Assembly: GCA_963281255.1 (NCBI GenBank) | Contig: OY725489.1 | Coordinates: 3,720,001 to 3,784,000 of the forward strand | Length of the DNA stretch: 64,000 nucleotides | Source of the DNA: Aphrocallistes beatrix | Taxonomy: Eukaryota; Porifera; Hexactinellida; Sceptrulophora; Aphrocallistidae | Reading direction: 5' to 3' | Shown here: positions 11,492 through 21,910 of the stretch, one piece after another | How the letters are laid out: each line of letters opens with the position of its first letter | Position numbering within the stretch: the first letter of the stretch is position 1 | Program-made: the position numbers and the translations under genes | The notes under the pieces: generated by a model | The model's database searches: none | Told to the model about the DNA's origin: nothing | The model's input: only the letters and a program-made list of their open reading frames with translations

Positions 11492-13605
11492 AAATAAGTT
11501 CATACACCTCAACAACTCAAACCGCTAGTAAAATTAGGAAGGTTTATCTACATCCGATACCTACCAACACAACTACTCTAAAAATTGCTACGACCAACAA
11601 ACCCAACCCTACCTACCCAACTAAAACTATTGAACTTAACAATGACTCCACATCTGTACAACTACTCATGATGAAAACCTTCCACTCAACCTTGGATTAT
11701 CTAACCTAAAAGTACATTCTAGTAGTTGCAGATTTCCCCCAAGAGCTGGGATTGCTCGATTTATGCTGTACCACAAGCACAACATGAGTGCATAAGCTAG
11801 CACCCACGGCCACTCCGAGGAAATTGGACGTTTGACTCCATTCCAAATCTGCAAAAACTAGATACACTAGCCGATCAAAGACCTGTTTCATCGTAACTTG
11901 ATTCAATATTCTATTTTTAGGATTTATTATTTGCAAATCTTTGAGTATTTTTGATTCTGATTCTATATTATTGTCCACTTGATTGGGATTAAGATGCCTT
12001 GATCCGCTATTTTTATATAAGCGATTTTATCTACATATATTGTTTCATAGCTTAATAGTAAATGCCTTAGTGTTGATTGCTGCATTGCAAAATATTATTA
12101 CATTTTACATGATATTAATCTATTTTAATTTTATCCGAAAGATGAATGCTACTAAGCATGATGAACTGCTTCAGCTCAACTTATCCAGTCGAAATTCAAC
12201 TTAGACCCGGATACTTCCAGGCGAATTCCGGCGGAAGGCTTCACACTTCTGTTTTGAAGAAAAGGCACTCAACAAGGTTAGAATGTGAAGTTTATCCCAT
12301 ACTTTACATCTTTCCATTTGTTTTTTGCATTAGTATATTGGAATTAGAACGTGATCAGGGTTATCTGAAAAAAATCTTTTGGTTAGAGAAATGCGCTCAC
12401 TGTGAAACTTATTATGAAGAATTTTATGCTTTTACCGGAATTGCAATAAAAAAAACATTCAATCGCATATTTTTTGTATTTTTATGTTCATAAAATTTAA
12501 GGTAAATATTTACAAATTTTGAATTGAACTCCAAGGTTAATTCTTTTGATTTCTCATGTGGATAGCTCATTATGTTCACCATAAACATATTATAGGTTCA
12601 TATGATCCCACTAATAAATTTTTCAATGATTATTTAGGGTTGCCTTTATTGTTTAATTTTAATATTATTAATTAATTTACTTATCATACCAATTCCACAT
12701 CATTTATTAGCTAGAAGTTGTTAGATCATACCCATACTCACAATTATGGCAACACTGAACAATAAAGCATGAGGCCGCAAGATTCACGATATGTCGATAG
12801 TGCTGTAATAAAGTAGAGAACGGAAGAGTAGCGTTACCAAAAGTCGGACTGGTTCAATATCATTATGTTAAATATTTTGTTATATTGATGACGCAGATAT
12901 TTACCCCTCATTGGGGGTATGTGTTGGTTGTAAATTTTACTTAGCTAAAGCTTCAAAAGGTTCCCCACCAACTCCTCCTCCTCCCAGATTCTCTTGGCAG
13001 ATTATGCACTGCACTAGGTTATACGCCTGTAGCTTCTTACTGAAAAATTGTGACGAAAGGAATGCCTATGTGATGTGTACGGGAAGCTACACGTTTTGCT
13101 TCGAGAAGCACACCGAAAATCATCCTTGGCGGAAATGTCGGACGTTCCATAGACAAATCACCAGAAAAATCAATAATGGTTTGTGACAAATGTTCTACAA
13201 GAATTTCTCGCGGGATCACTGCACTTCAACTTCTTTAATATCTAATTAGTACTCGTTTACCTAGATCTTAAAAATTAGAAATTTGGGATGAATATTAGAT
13301 TTGTTTTAAATTGATATATTTCTATAGTCTGATATCCGAACTAGCTTATCTGTAAGTTTTCAAGAAAAATTTCCATTATTCATGCGATTATATGGCTTCA
13401 AAGATGACGTCAATTTTTTTCTTTTAATAGTTAAATAGTAAAATAAAGTTGTTTTATCGTGATAAATTATCAATAGACAATAAATAATTCCCTCATATAT
13501 TCTCCAAACAACATTTTATGGAATTTATATTATCGTATTCGTATTCAGGGTAGTTAGTCGCGAAGAAAAAGGGGTCACATGGCATAGTTATTCCGAAATA
13601 TGATC
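11492..13605. other. unassigned DNA with several short frames
   Basis: Plus frames at 11419-11709, 11983-12204, 12146-12493 (115 codons) and 12911-13186 and minus frames at 11666-11978 are open, but I recognise no domain in any. The frame at 12146 has alternating polar and aromatic stretches and a CAHCETYYEEFYAF segment. It has no identifiable partner exon. Nothing else (RNA, repeat end) was seen. Confidence 0.3.
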
Positions 13606-13613
13606 ATCTGAAT

Positions 13614-13818
13614 CAGGCTTTCATCCAGGCGTACTGGGCGCGCCTAGAGGCGCGTATTTGATCCCATGGATCATAATTAGGCATATGATTTAGGGGCGCG
13701 GCATACGCCTACTTTGGCGCGTGGCATAAAACATGTATACAAATTCAGAGTCTAGGCGCGTAGAAAAATGGTGGCGCCCATTTAGGCGTATGACTTCGGA
13801 AAGCTGGATGAAACCCTG
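13614..13818. mobile_element. 205-bp GC-rich MITE with perfect 8-bp TSD
   Basis: The ends CAGGCTTTCATCCAG and CTGGATGAAACCCTG are inverted repeats. The 8-bp direct repeat atctgaat flanks the element exactly (13606-13613 and 13819-13826). The inside is unusually GC-rich for this window, with repeated GGCGCG / CGCGCC words and 'aggcgta' in both orientations, so the element can fold on itself. CAGGGTTT-type ends with an 8-bp duplication fit non-autonomous hAT elements. Confidence 0.8.
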
Positions 13819-13826
13819 ATCTGAAT

Positions 13827-14982
13827 GGTGTAAAATCTTTGTGGTTGCTACGATAAGTGAAAATTTTAGCTATTTAAATTTGATCAATATACCCATCAAA
13901 AAGCTGGAGATTCCAATGATGATTACGAATATCTTCTATATTGCGAATCTATTTGAACTGATTTGAAAATTTATTCTGAGTGGCCACCATAGTGCGTAGT
14001 AATGGAAACGTATAGGAGGCTGGAAAATATTTTAAATTCAGTTTTGAACCTAATTATTACAAATCAATATCATTTCTTTTATTATTACCGTTTCTGCTTA
14101 CTAGCTTCATCAGCATACAGTGTCAGTATGGACGGTAAATATACAATGACCGTCACAACTACAAAACATATACGGATGCGGTGACCTAAAGGTCGTGACT
14201 TGCGTCCGTCATAGTCTGGTCACCACAGCCACGCAACTTACTTTATTAAAAGAGGGATTAAGGAGATGTTGCGGGAATATAATGAAATCTTGGGTCGATC
14301 CTATAATATGGAGCTTCCCTTCTCCAAAATAAGCTCTCCCCACAACTCCTGCATCTTGAAGGCCCAACGACCCATTTTGGTCCTGGATATACGAGGACCA
14401 AAACTTCAACTTCCTCCTCCGTCTCATGCTCAGGTGAGCTAGAAGACGGGGGACATTCTATCGTGACAGGAGGACGAGGGGGAGGTCGCTCCCATGGCCA
14501 CACTTCCCGCGGCTTGATCCACCCGGGTTCGAGCTTGGTCCACTTCATCGGTGGTATCGGCGAAGAAGAAAGTTCCTCGGAGATGCCTCACGAAATTGCA
14601 GCTTCATGTCACGTCAATAAGTGGATAACAGAATTGAGAGAAATGTAAGAAGTGAAAAATAAGTAAAATATGAAAAATAAGTATACGTATACAACTATCT
14701 AATTTATATGGAATAATTTTCCAAAATGCATATGCGCGCATATTTGCATTTCCAAGTTTTCGCTCTTTGTGTGGTCCCCATGTGTTTAGATTTGAGTTAT
14801 CAAAATAGTGTGTACTATGTATTGTCATATTGATACAGCTTACTATGTGTGAGGTCTCTAAGTTTAGTTTTGAGAATGTGATATGTATGTTATCTATTGT
14901 ATATAACATTATGAATATTCAAACAATCAAAATTGAACTATCCAGATTATTTCTTATTATTTCGATTCCAATTTTCAGATAA
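13827..14982. other. unassigned DNA with a GC-rich, coding-looking patch at 14220-14640
   Basis: Most of the stretch is plain AT-rich DNA. Bases 14220-14640 are markedly richer in G and C. They carry a minus frame (14258-14548, 96 codons) with proline-rich ERPPPRPPV, an acidic HETEEEVEVLVLV and a CRSCGESLFW stretch, and an overlapping plus frame (14463-14648). This could be an exon or a gene fragment captured by a TE, but I recognise no family and see no clear splice sites. Confidence 0.25.
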
Positions 14983-15254
14983 CAAGCGCGTTCGCTTGCT
15001 TGCGCTGCGCGGCAGGCGGACATTTTATATCCGCCGGAGGCGCCCTGCGGGCGCCTGGGGTCACATTGGTTAATGATAAGGGAGATAACATCTCTAAATA
15101 CGTCTATCCTACTGTTATAATCGATATTGCACAAAAATCACAAAATTTATCAATTTTTAAAATTTTGATGAGCAATGATGACGTCATAACAAAGTGATGA
15201 GTCATCATTTTTTTATGATAGTTGCATCATATGTGAGATATGTTAGTATACATC

Positions 15255-15997
15255 CATACCAAGGTTGTGTCAAACTCAATGATTTGAATTATTTTTTTGT
15301 AATATTGCATCTGATCATTTACATAATACACACCAGATCAATCAATTCAATCATTTGTGCTTATTCAAATCGTTCAGCTCATTCATTTTAATCATTCAAT
15401 TAAATTCAAATCAATCAATTCAACTCAATTCAATTCAAATCAATTCAATTCAATTCAATTCAATTCAGATCATTTAATTCAATTCAGATACCGTAGATAA
15501 TTTTTAGCCCAATTTTGCATTTGCCCCTGAAGAAAAATAAATGTTTCACAATACATATGCAAGAGAGCTTTCGATAAATATAACCGCAAGAGTGAACCAA
15601 GAAATTTAGAACCCTCTTTATGGAGGGGGATGGTTCGAGGGTCGGCAACTATTCGAGTATATACGGTCATTCAAATAAAAATCAATTCAGATAACTCGAA
15701 TCAATTATAATCAGTTCAAATCAATTCAACTCAATTCAAATCAAATCAAATCAATTCAATTCAAATCAATTCAATTCAAATCAATTCAAATCAAATCAAT
15801 TCAATTCAAATCAAATCAATTCAATTCAATTCAATTCAATTAATTTAAATGAAATTTCAGATCATTCAGATCATTCTATTTTATTCAATGACAACATCCA
15901 GATCAATCAACTCAATCATTTCTTATTAACCAACTCAATCAAATCAAATCAAAAAATGAAGTTTTTTTCAAATCAAATTGATTTGACTCAACCTTGA
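15255..15997. repeat. (TTCAA)n satellite-like insertion with inverted ends
   Basis: The block consists mostly of the pentanucleotide words tcaat/tcaaa (densest at 15360-15480 and 15715-15850). Its ends are related in inverted orientation: 'caaggttgtgtcaaactcaa' near 15262 against 'ttgatttgactcaaccttg' ending at 15996. The inverted ends suggest a small transposon whose centre expanded as a microsatellite. It sits inside the outer Helitron. Confidence 0.6.
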
Positions 15998-16534
15998 TCC
16001 TTACTATTAAAACTCGATTATTGTTTATATATATATATATCTGTAACGAATTGATTGAAGAAACTGCCAGGCGTAGAAGGCTGATTTTTGGCATGTGGGA
16101 GTCTTTTGGCTATGGCTCCAGTAAGTTCTGAGCTCAGAGCAAAATGTCGACTCATCATGGAATTATGACGTCGTTGTCACATTTTTAAAAGTTAAGCAAC
16201 ACAGTTATTCGAGTATAACTCAGCCATTATAGGAGATAGAAGGCTGAAACTTTAATAGAATATGTATACTAACATACATAACATATGATGCAACTATCAT
16301 CAAAAAATGATGACTCATCACTTTGTTATGACGTCATCATTACGCATCAAAAATTTTAAAATTGACAAATTTGGTGATTTTTCGAGTAATATCGATTATA
16401 ACAGTAGGACAGACATATTTAGAGATGCTATCTCCCTTATAATTAACCAATGTGACCCCAGGCGACCGAAGGGAGCCTCCGGCGGACACAAAGTGTCCGC
16501 CAGCCGCGCAGCGCAAGCAAGCGAAGCGCGCTTG
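15998..16534 (+). mobile_element. Helitron family-1, full-length 537 bp
   Basis: It starts TCCTTACTATTAAAACTCGA immediately after an A and ends GCGAAGCGCGCTTG immediately before a T, with no target duplication and no terminal inverted repeats. These are the features of Helitrons: 5' TC, a 3' hairpin close to a CTRR-like end, and A|T insertion. The terminal four bases are CTTG and not the usual CTRR. Inside are a (TA)n run, TGACTCA (16311-16317) and TGACGTCA (16329-16336). It has no coding capacity, so it is non-autonomous. Confidence 0.85.
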
Positions 16535-16813
16535 TATTCTATTAAAATTTCAGCCTTCTATCTCCTATAATGACTGAGTTATGCTCGAATAACTGTATTG
16601 CTTAACTTTTAAAAATGTGACAATGACGTCATAATTCGATGATGAGTCGACATTTCACTCTAAGCTCAGAACTTACTGGAGCCATAGCCAATAGACTCCC
16701 ACATGCCAAAAATCAGATTTCTACGCCCGGCAGTTTCTTCAATCAATTCGTTACAGATATATAGATATATAGATATAAATAAATATACATTAATCGAGTT
16801 TTAATAGTAAGGA

Positions 16814-17395
16814 TGAAAATCAAAATACACCAAATCGGAAAATAATTGATAAGAAACAGCCTCAACAGAATTAGTTTTGATAAGTATATTTACAATATGC
16901 ACCTACACCCTCATTATAACTTTATTGGATTTCATCCCAAATTATATTTCAAGTTATCAAAAATAGAGTCTAGTTCAAATAACAAGTAGAACCAGTGTAT
17001 TTTAAATATATAAATGGATTATAAATGTCGCAAAAACCTTTGACCCAGTATCTGAAAATTTCAAACTTATCAAATAATTATTCTGAAGTCAGAATTGTGA
17101 AGAATAAACATGTAAGGTGTTACCATAAAATTTTCGGATTCTTACATTCTGATCCATGGTACAATTAAAATGAGTAAAAGTGAATAAAAACTTCCAATGA
17201 ATATTATTATCCATTGTTTAAGGTATGGCTCCATTGAGTTCAGACACCAAAGACGAAATGTAGACGGACCACGATATAGTGACGTCAATGCCACATTTTT
17301 ATAATTCGAAATTTCAGTTTTGCACACACAGCCAATTTAGGTCATTGAAGGCTGAAAGTAAAACCATATATGTAAATCAACATGCCCCAGAAGCA
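16814..17395. other. unassigned AT-rich DNA
   Basis: No gene, RNA or repeat end was recognised. Short frames here are not supported by composition. Confidence 0.4.
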
Positions 17396-17860
17396 TATAC
17401 TACCATCCACCAAATCAGTGCGCAAGTTAGGCCTGCCTCCCCAGATGAGCGAAGACCCCACGAATTGCGAGTTTGCAATTTCTGATTAGAGAATTTAGAC
17501 AAGGAAGTCCGGTGTCCTAGGTGTAGCGTCAATACCAAAGTTAGACCCCTTCCTCCCGTAACAGCCTCACCTATACCCAAGAAGACCTCACGAGTTGCGA
17601 TTTCTGATTTGAGAATTTAGTAAAAGAAGTCCGTTGCCCTAGGCGTAGTGTCAGTACCAAAGTGAGACCCCTTCCTCCCGTAACAGCCTCACCTATACCC
17701 AGGAAGACCTCACGAGTTGCGAGTTTGCGATTTCTGATTTGAGAATTTAGTAAAAGAAGCCCGTTGCCCTAGGCGTAGTGTCAGTACCAAAGTGAGACCC
17801 CTTCTCCCGTAACAGCCTCACCCAGACCCACGAAGTCTCGACGAGTTGCGTTTTCCCAGT
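17396..17860. repeat. ~122-128-bp tandem repeat, about 3.5 units
   Basis: The words gtaacagcctcacc recur at about 17558, 17680 and 17808, and between them 'cacgagttgcgatttctgat' and 'gccctaggcgtagtgtc'. Units differ by a few substitutions and by a short insertion 'gagtttgc'. The array is GC-richer than its surroundings. It has no terminal repeats and looks like a local satellite. Confidence 0.85.
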
Positions 17861-18756
17861 ATGAGTTTCGCGTTCCCTGTATGAGTTGCGATTTGTGATT
17901 TGTAAGTTGCGGCAGATAAATAATATGTCAAATTCTGTTATTTATATTCATTGCTGAGCCTACAATTGCATCGACATGTGTGATCATCAATTCTCAGAAA
18001 AGTGATGTGTATATAGGAACGCAATAGATAGAAGGCGAATCTGATATATTAAAATGCTAGAATTTTTATTGTATGTCAGAATTAATTGAAGAATTGGAAA
18101 GTAATAGAGATATGAAAATTCTATGCGAAATTTTCACACCTGCAAAAAAATGGAAAACGATTTTTCACACGTTTTGTACTTGTACAATACTATGTAAGGC
18201 TTCACTCACAATGCACTACCTGAAAAAAGTTTCATTCCTTTGGAGAGACACCAATGAATTATGTTAATTTTTAAATACTATATACGTATATAGGTTTTAC
18301 AGAAAAAAATTACATCGATCGTTTAAATCATTTGAAACCTCTAAAATTATACCTTAATCTTTTTCTAAAATAATTTGTCACCCAAAATAATGTCATTATT
18401 TGATCTGCAGTGCGACATAAATGATGTTTAATATCATGGTAACTATAGATTTGTCAAAGTACAAATGGTTTCTGAATTAGGGACTTGACTTTTCTTGAAA
18501 TTTATCTAATTTGTCCACGAAGCCTTTCCCTAGCATATTTTGCATATTTAAACGCAATCAATTCATTATATCGTAAAGAAAAATCATAATTAAAAGTCAT
18601 ATATTAATTTAAAACCTTCTAATATGTTATACTTCAAGTAATAGTAACTATTTGCATGGTGTCGGACATGATACTTATCCCCTCCACCTTTTTTAGAATT
18701 TGTTTAACATCCATTATACATATGTACTATTTGGTATATATCCTGTTTATGTTGCA

Positions 18757-19779
18757 TCCTTACTATTAAAACTCGATTAATGTTTGCATATATATATACA
18801 CTACCCTACCAAAAGTATTCGTACACCTCAATATTTCCAATTAAAATAGTACTAAATGCGTCTATTACTGAACTGTCATGCAGTTAAAATAGACGAGATA
18901 TAGTATATTTGATTTCAGATTCGTATTCTACGCATTTGAATTACCTATTTTAGAGTTTTCAAATCAATTAAGTTTTAACTATGCCTAAATATTGTGCTAC
19001 CTTGTGTCACCTATCACCATCTGCTACAGTGGTTGAGACTCTAGAAAAGTGGTACATGGTGGCATAAGTCGGGAATTTTAACCTTGGCAATTAGCAATTG
19101 ATTTGAAACTTCGAAAATAGGTAATTCGAATGCGTAGAATACGAATCTGAAATCAAATATACTATATCTCTTATATTTTAACTCATGATCATTATTTAAT
19201 AGAGCCATTTTAGTACTATATTAATGGAACATATTGAGGTGTACGAATACTTTTGGTAGGGCAGTATATATATATATATATATATATCTTTAACAAATTG
19301 ATTGAAGAAACAAATTGCCGGGCACAGAAAGCTGAATTTAGGCTTTTGGGAGTATTTTGGATATGGCTCCAGTAAGTTCTCAGTTCAGAGAAAAATGTCG
19401 ACTCATCATGGAATTATGACGTCATTGTCACATTTAAAGTTAAGCAACACAGTTATTCGGGCATAACCCAGCCATTATAGGAGATAGAAGGCTGAAATTT
19501 TAATAGAATCTGTATACTAACACGCTTCACATATGATGCAACTATCATCAAAAAATGATGACTCATCACTCTGCTATCCCGTCATCACTACGCATCAAAA
19601 ATTTTAAAATTGAGAAATTTGGTGATTTTTCGAGTGATATCGATTTTGAAACTAAGATGGAGATATTTAGTGATGAAATCTCTCTTATAATTAACCAATG
19701 TCACCTCCAGGCGACCGAAGGTAGACTCCTGCGGACATTAAGTCTCCTCCAGCCGCGCTGCGCAAGCAAGCGAATGTAT
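18757..19779 (+). mobile_element. Helitron family-1 with nested TA MITE
   Basis: It begins TCCTTACTATTAAAACTCGA after an A. Within its (TA)n run it is interrupted at 18797 by a 466-bp MITE, and it resumes at 19265 with (TA)n and 'aacaaattgattgaagaaac'. The GC-rich 3' end is degraded ('gcaagcgaatgtata'), so the terminal hairpin and CTTG are lost. It lies inside the left arm region of the CACTA-like element. Confidence 0.8.
18799..19264. mobile_element. 466-bp TA MITE with long inverted repeats
   Basis: Left end CACTACCCTACCAAAAGTAT and right end ATACTTTTGGTAGGGCAG are inverted repeats within TA dinucleotides (18797-18798, 19265-19266). Arms extend far inward: 'gattcgtattctacgcattt' (18918-18937) pairs with the block at about 19130. 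TA target and long arms fit a Tc1/mariner-type MITE. A related end, cactcccctaccgaaagtat, occurs at 36355 next to a TTAA-element fragment. Confidence 0.75.
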
Positions 19780-19786
19780 ATATATA

Positions 19787-20210
19787 TCCTTGCTATTAAA
19801 ACTCGATTAATGTTTTTGTATATATACTATATGTATGTATCTATATATATCTCTGTAACGAAATGATTGAAGAAACTGCCAAGCGTAGAAAGCAGATTTT
19901 TGGCATGTGGGAGTCTTAGAGCAAAATGTCGACTCATCATGGAATTTTGACGTCATTATCACATTTTTTAAGTTAACCAATACAGTTATTCGAGCATAAC
20001 TCATCCATTATAGGATATACAAGGCTGAAATTTTAATAGAATGTGCATATTAATATACTTCACATATGATGCAACTATCATCGAAAAATGATGACTCATC
20101 ACTCTGTTATGACTTCATCATTATGGATCAAAAATTTTAAATTTGACAAATTTGGTGATTTTTTGTATGTGTCCGCCAGCTGCGCTGCGCAAGCAAGCGA
20201 AGCGCGCTTG
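19787..20210 (+). mobile_element. Helitron family-1, 424-bp deletion derivative
   Basis: It starts TCCTTGCTATTAAAACTCGA and ends AAGCGAAGCGCGCTTG before a T, so both termini are intact. Compared with full copies (537-557 bp) it lacks part of the 5' half after 'gtgggagtctt' and a block before the 3' end ('ggtgattttttgtatgtgtc'). It abuts the previous degraded copy almost head to tail. Confidence 0.8.
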
Positions 20211-20449
20211 TGGATATGAATTTACGTACATATAATCACTGATTACTCAATGCATGAATATGCGTTTAATCTTTCATACATTATTTAAGTGTTATATTAT
20301 CTTTATTTTCTGCGATATACTAAATACTTTGTGCGTTAAATTCAACGACAGCTCTTAGGACCTTGTTTGCTCCATTGAAGCGACCTAAAACATTCTTAAA
20401 CGAGCGATGAGTTGATCCAAGTACTGATTCTGCGAGGTATCCTGGTCGA

Positions 20450-21910
20450 TTAGCATTTACATAAGAATTCCTCTAGATGGTCAAGTAGTATGTGAAGCTT
20501 TGTGCTTAGTCTTAAATTATCGATGATAATTTGATGAGCTTTGATAGATGTGTCTTTTGTTGGTTCCAATTTCAAATCCTCAAACTCTGCCTCAATTCCA
20601 AATTCAATTTCCTTTCGATCCGAATTTGTTATATTTTGTGCTCTTATTATTTGCATATTAACATAAGCCCTTTGAAAGTCTTGTATAGAGACTTCCCAAC
20701 CATCTAACAGTATTTTCCCAAACACTTTGTGCATCAACTTACTTGCAAACTGTAGAAGAGGTATGAGGGGACTAAGAGCAGGGAAAGTTTTGTTTATAAA
20801 ATGTGTTCATAGCTGTCAATTAGCTTCTTTGATTTATCACCCGTTTATGTTCCAGCATGATATTGCTGCCTAGGACCTACTAATGGTACTTAAATGACTC
20901 TTCAAACCGCTTAATTCTCATCTTTACCTAATTTTTTAGTGGGATTCTGTCCAGCAATTTTTCACGTAGGCAAAGAATTCCATGGACTTTCGAAATCAGT
21001 GAAAATCCGAGGCCGTAAAATACCAGCACATTCTTTGGCATACTGTTGGGCACTAATTAAATTGTTCTTAAAATTTTGTATACATCAAAATGGGTTCCAG
21101 TTCGCGAAATTCCAGGCTCACCGTTAATTTTATTGTACAAACAATAAGGACAAGGATGACGAGCATTTCCACCTTTTATTCCTACAACCTGACATAAAAT
21201 CTTTAAATCACAAGTTAGTACACCATTAGGTTGATCTAAGTTTAGATCAAGGAGCCCTAAAATTTGCTCTACTATATTAAATGGAGTTTCAATACAATCT
21301 GCTATTGCCACTATTAATGCTCCTTTTACACTATCGACAAACTAAAGACCATGAATCGGGCTAAGGACAACTTTAACCAACCATGGCCATGATCAATACC
21401 AAAACGATTTAGTTGACTTGGTTTTACAAGCATTTCTTCAATTCGTTTTAGGAGCTTATCAATATTATTACAATATATGACTTCAGTAGGAGATTTAATG
21501 CCATTGTTGTCTTCAAGTTCAACGATCGCAGATTCAAATAAATCAATTACACTCTCCTTTTTCAGGATTTGGGTATATCGAGTGTTTGGTGTCCGCAAGC
21601 CTTCGTGCTTCATAAATTGGCATATTGTCTGCAATTGATCATTTGTCAAATTAAGTTCTCGTTGAAGTTGTATAATTTCATCTCGAGTGACAATATTATT
21701 TTCATTGGCTTCATTCCGTTTGAGTACTTCGACCTTCATCGGCATATTTCCATAACCAAGAAGTGGTATAACATTGGACATCGAAGAAGCTGTTCGTTGG
21801 CGTAGTATAGCCGATACAAATCTATCGCTAAGCACTTTTCGATTCAATGTACCGACAATATTTTGCAAGGAGATACGCTTTGTGTATATATGAATTTTCA
21901 TTATGGACAA
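20450..21910 (-). pseudogene. CACTA-like transposase, broken into three frames
   Basis: Three minus-strand pieces follow one another. The first (21910-21326) carries a helical region, then IDHGHGWLKLSL. The second (21311-21057) carries DLNLDQPNGVLTCDLKILC and a cysteine pair in GGNARHPCPYC. The third (20737-20450) ends with TKLHILLDHLEEFL. 'D.GHG..K', 'GDLK/CDLK' with a following PCPYC, and a late 'LH....H..E' helix occur in that order in a group of invertebrate transposon proteins I associate with CMC/EnSpm elements. I take the aspartates as part of the RNaseH-like active site (inference). Frame changes near 21320 and 20940, with extra stops, make it inactive. The bridging sequence (AQQYAKECAGILRPRIF) continues the protein between pieces. 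Confidence 0.6.

Larger units (their letters stand above)
14983..16813 (-). mobile_element. Helitron family-1, outer copy split by two insertions
   Basis: On the minus strand the element begins TCCTTACTATTAAAACTCG (RC at 16813) and ends GCGCTTG (RC caag at 14985-14988). It is interrupted after 'gtatacat' at about 15254 and resumes at 16535 with 'tattctattaaaatttcag'. Uninterrupted copies (for example 58131-58160) read straight through 'acatattctatt', which fixes the joint. The interruption consists of a (TTCAA)-rich element and a second, opposite-orientation Helitron. The 3' GC-rich subterminal region can form a hairpin, as expected for Helitrons. Confidence 0.85.

Noticed and set aside
15000..15200. 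Frames through the GC-rich ends of Helitrons (also 36113-36489, 54793-55199, 61939-62279)
   Set aside because: These read RCAAGGH-like residues directly from the Helitron terminal hairpin; the same peptide appears at every copy in both directions.
15360..15850. CRISPR-like array
   Set aside because: The repeat is a continuous pentanucleotide microsatellite with no unique spacers, and the DNA is eukaryotic.
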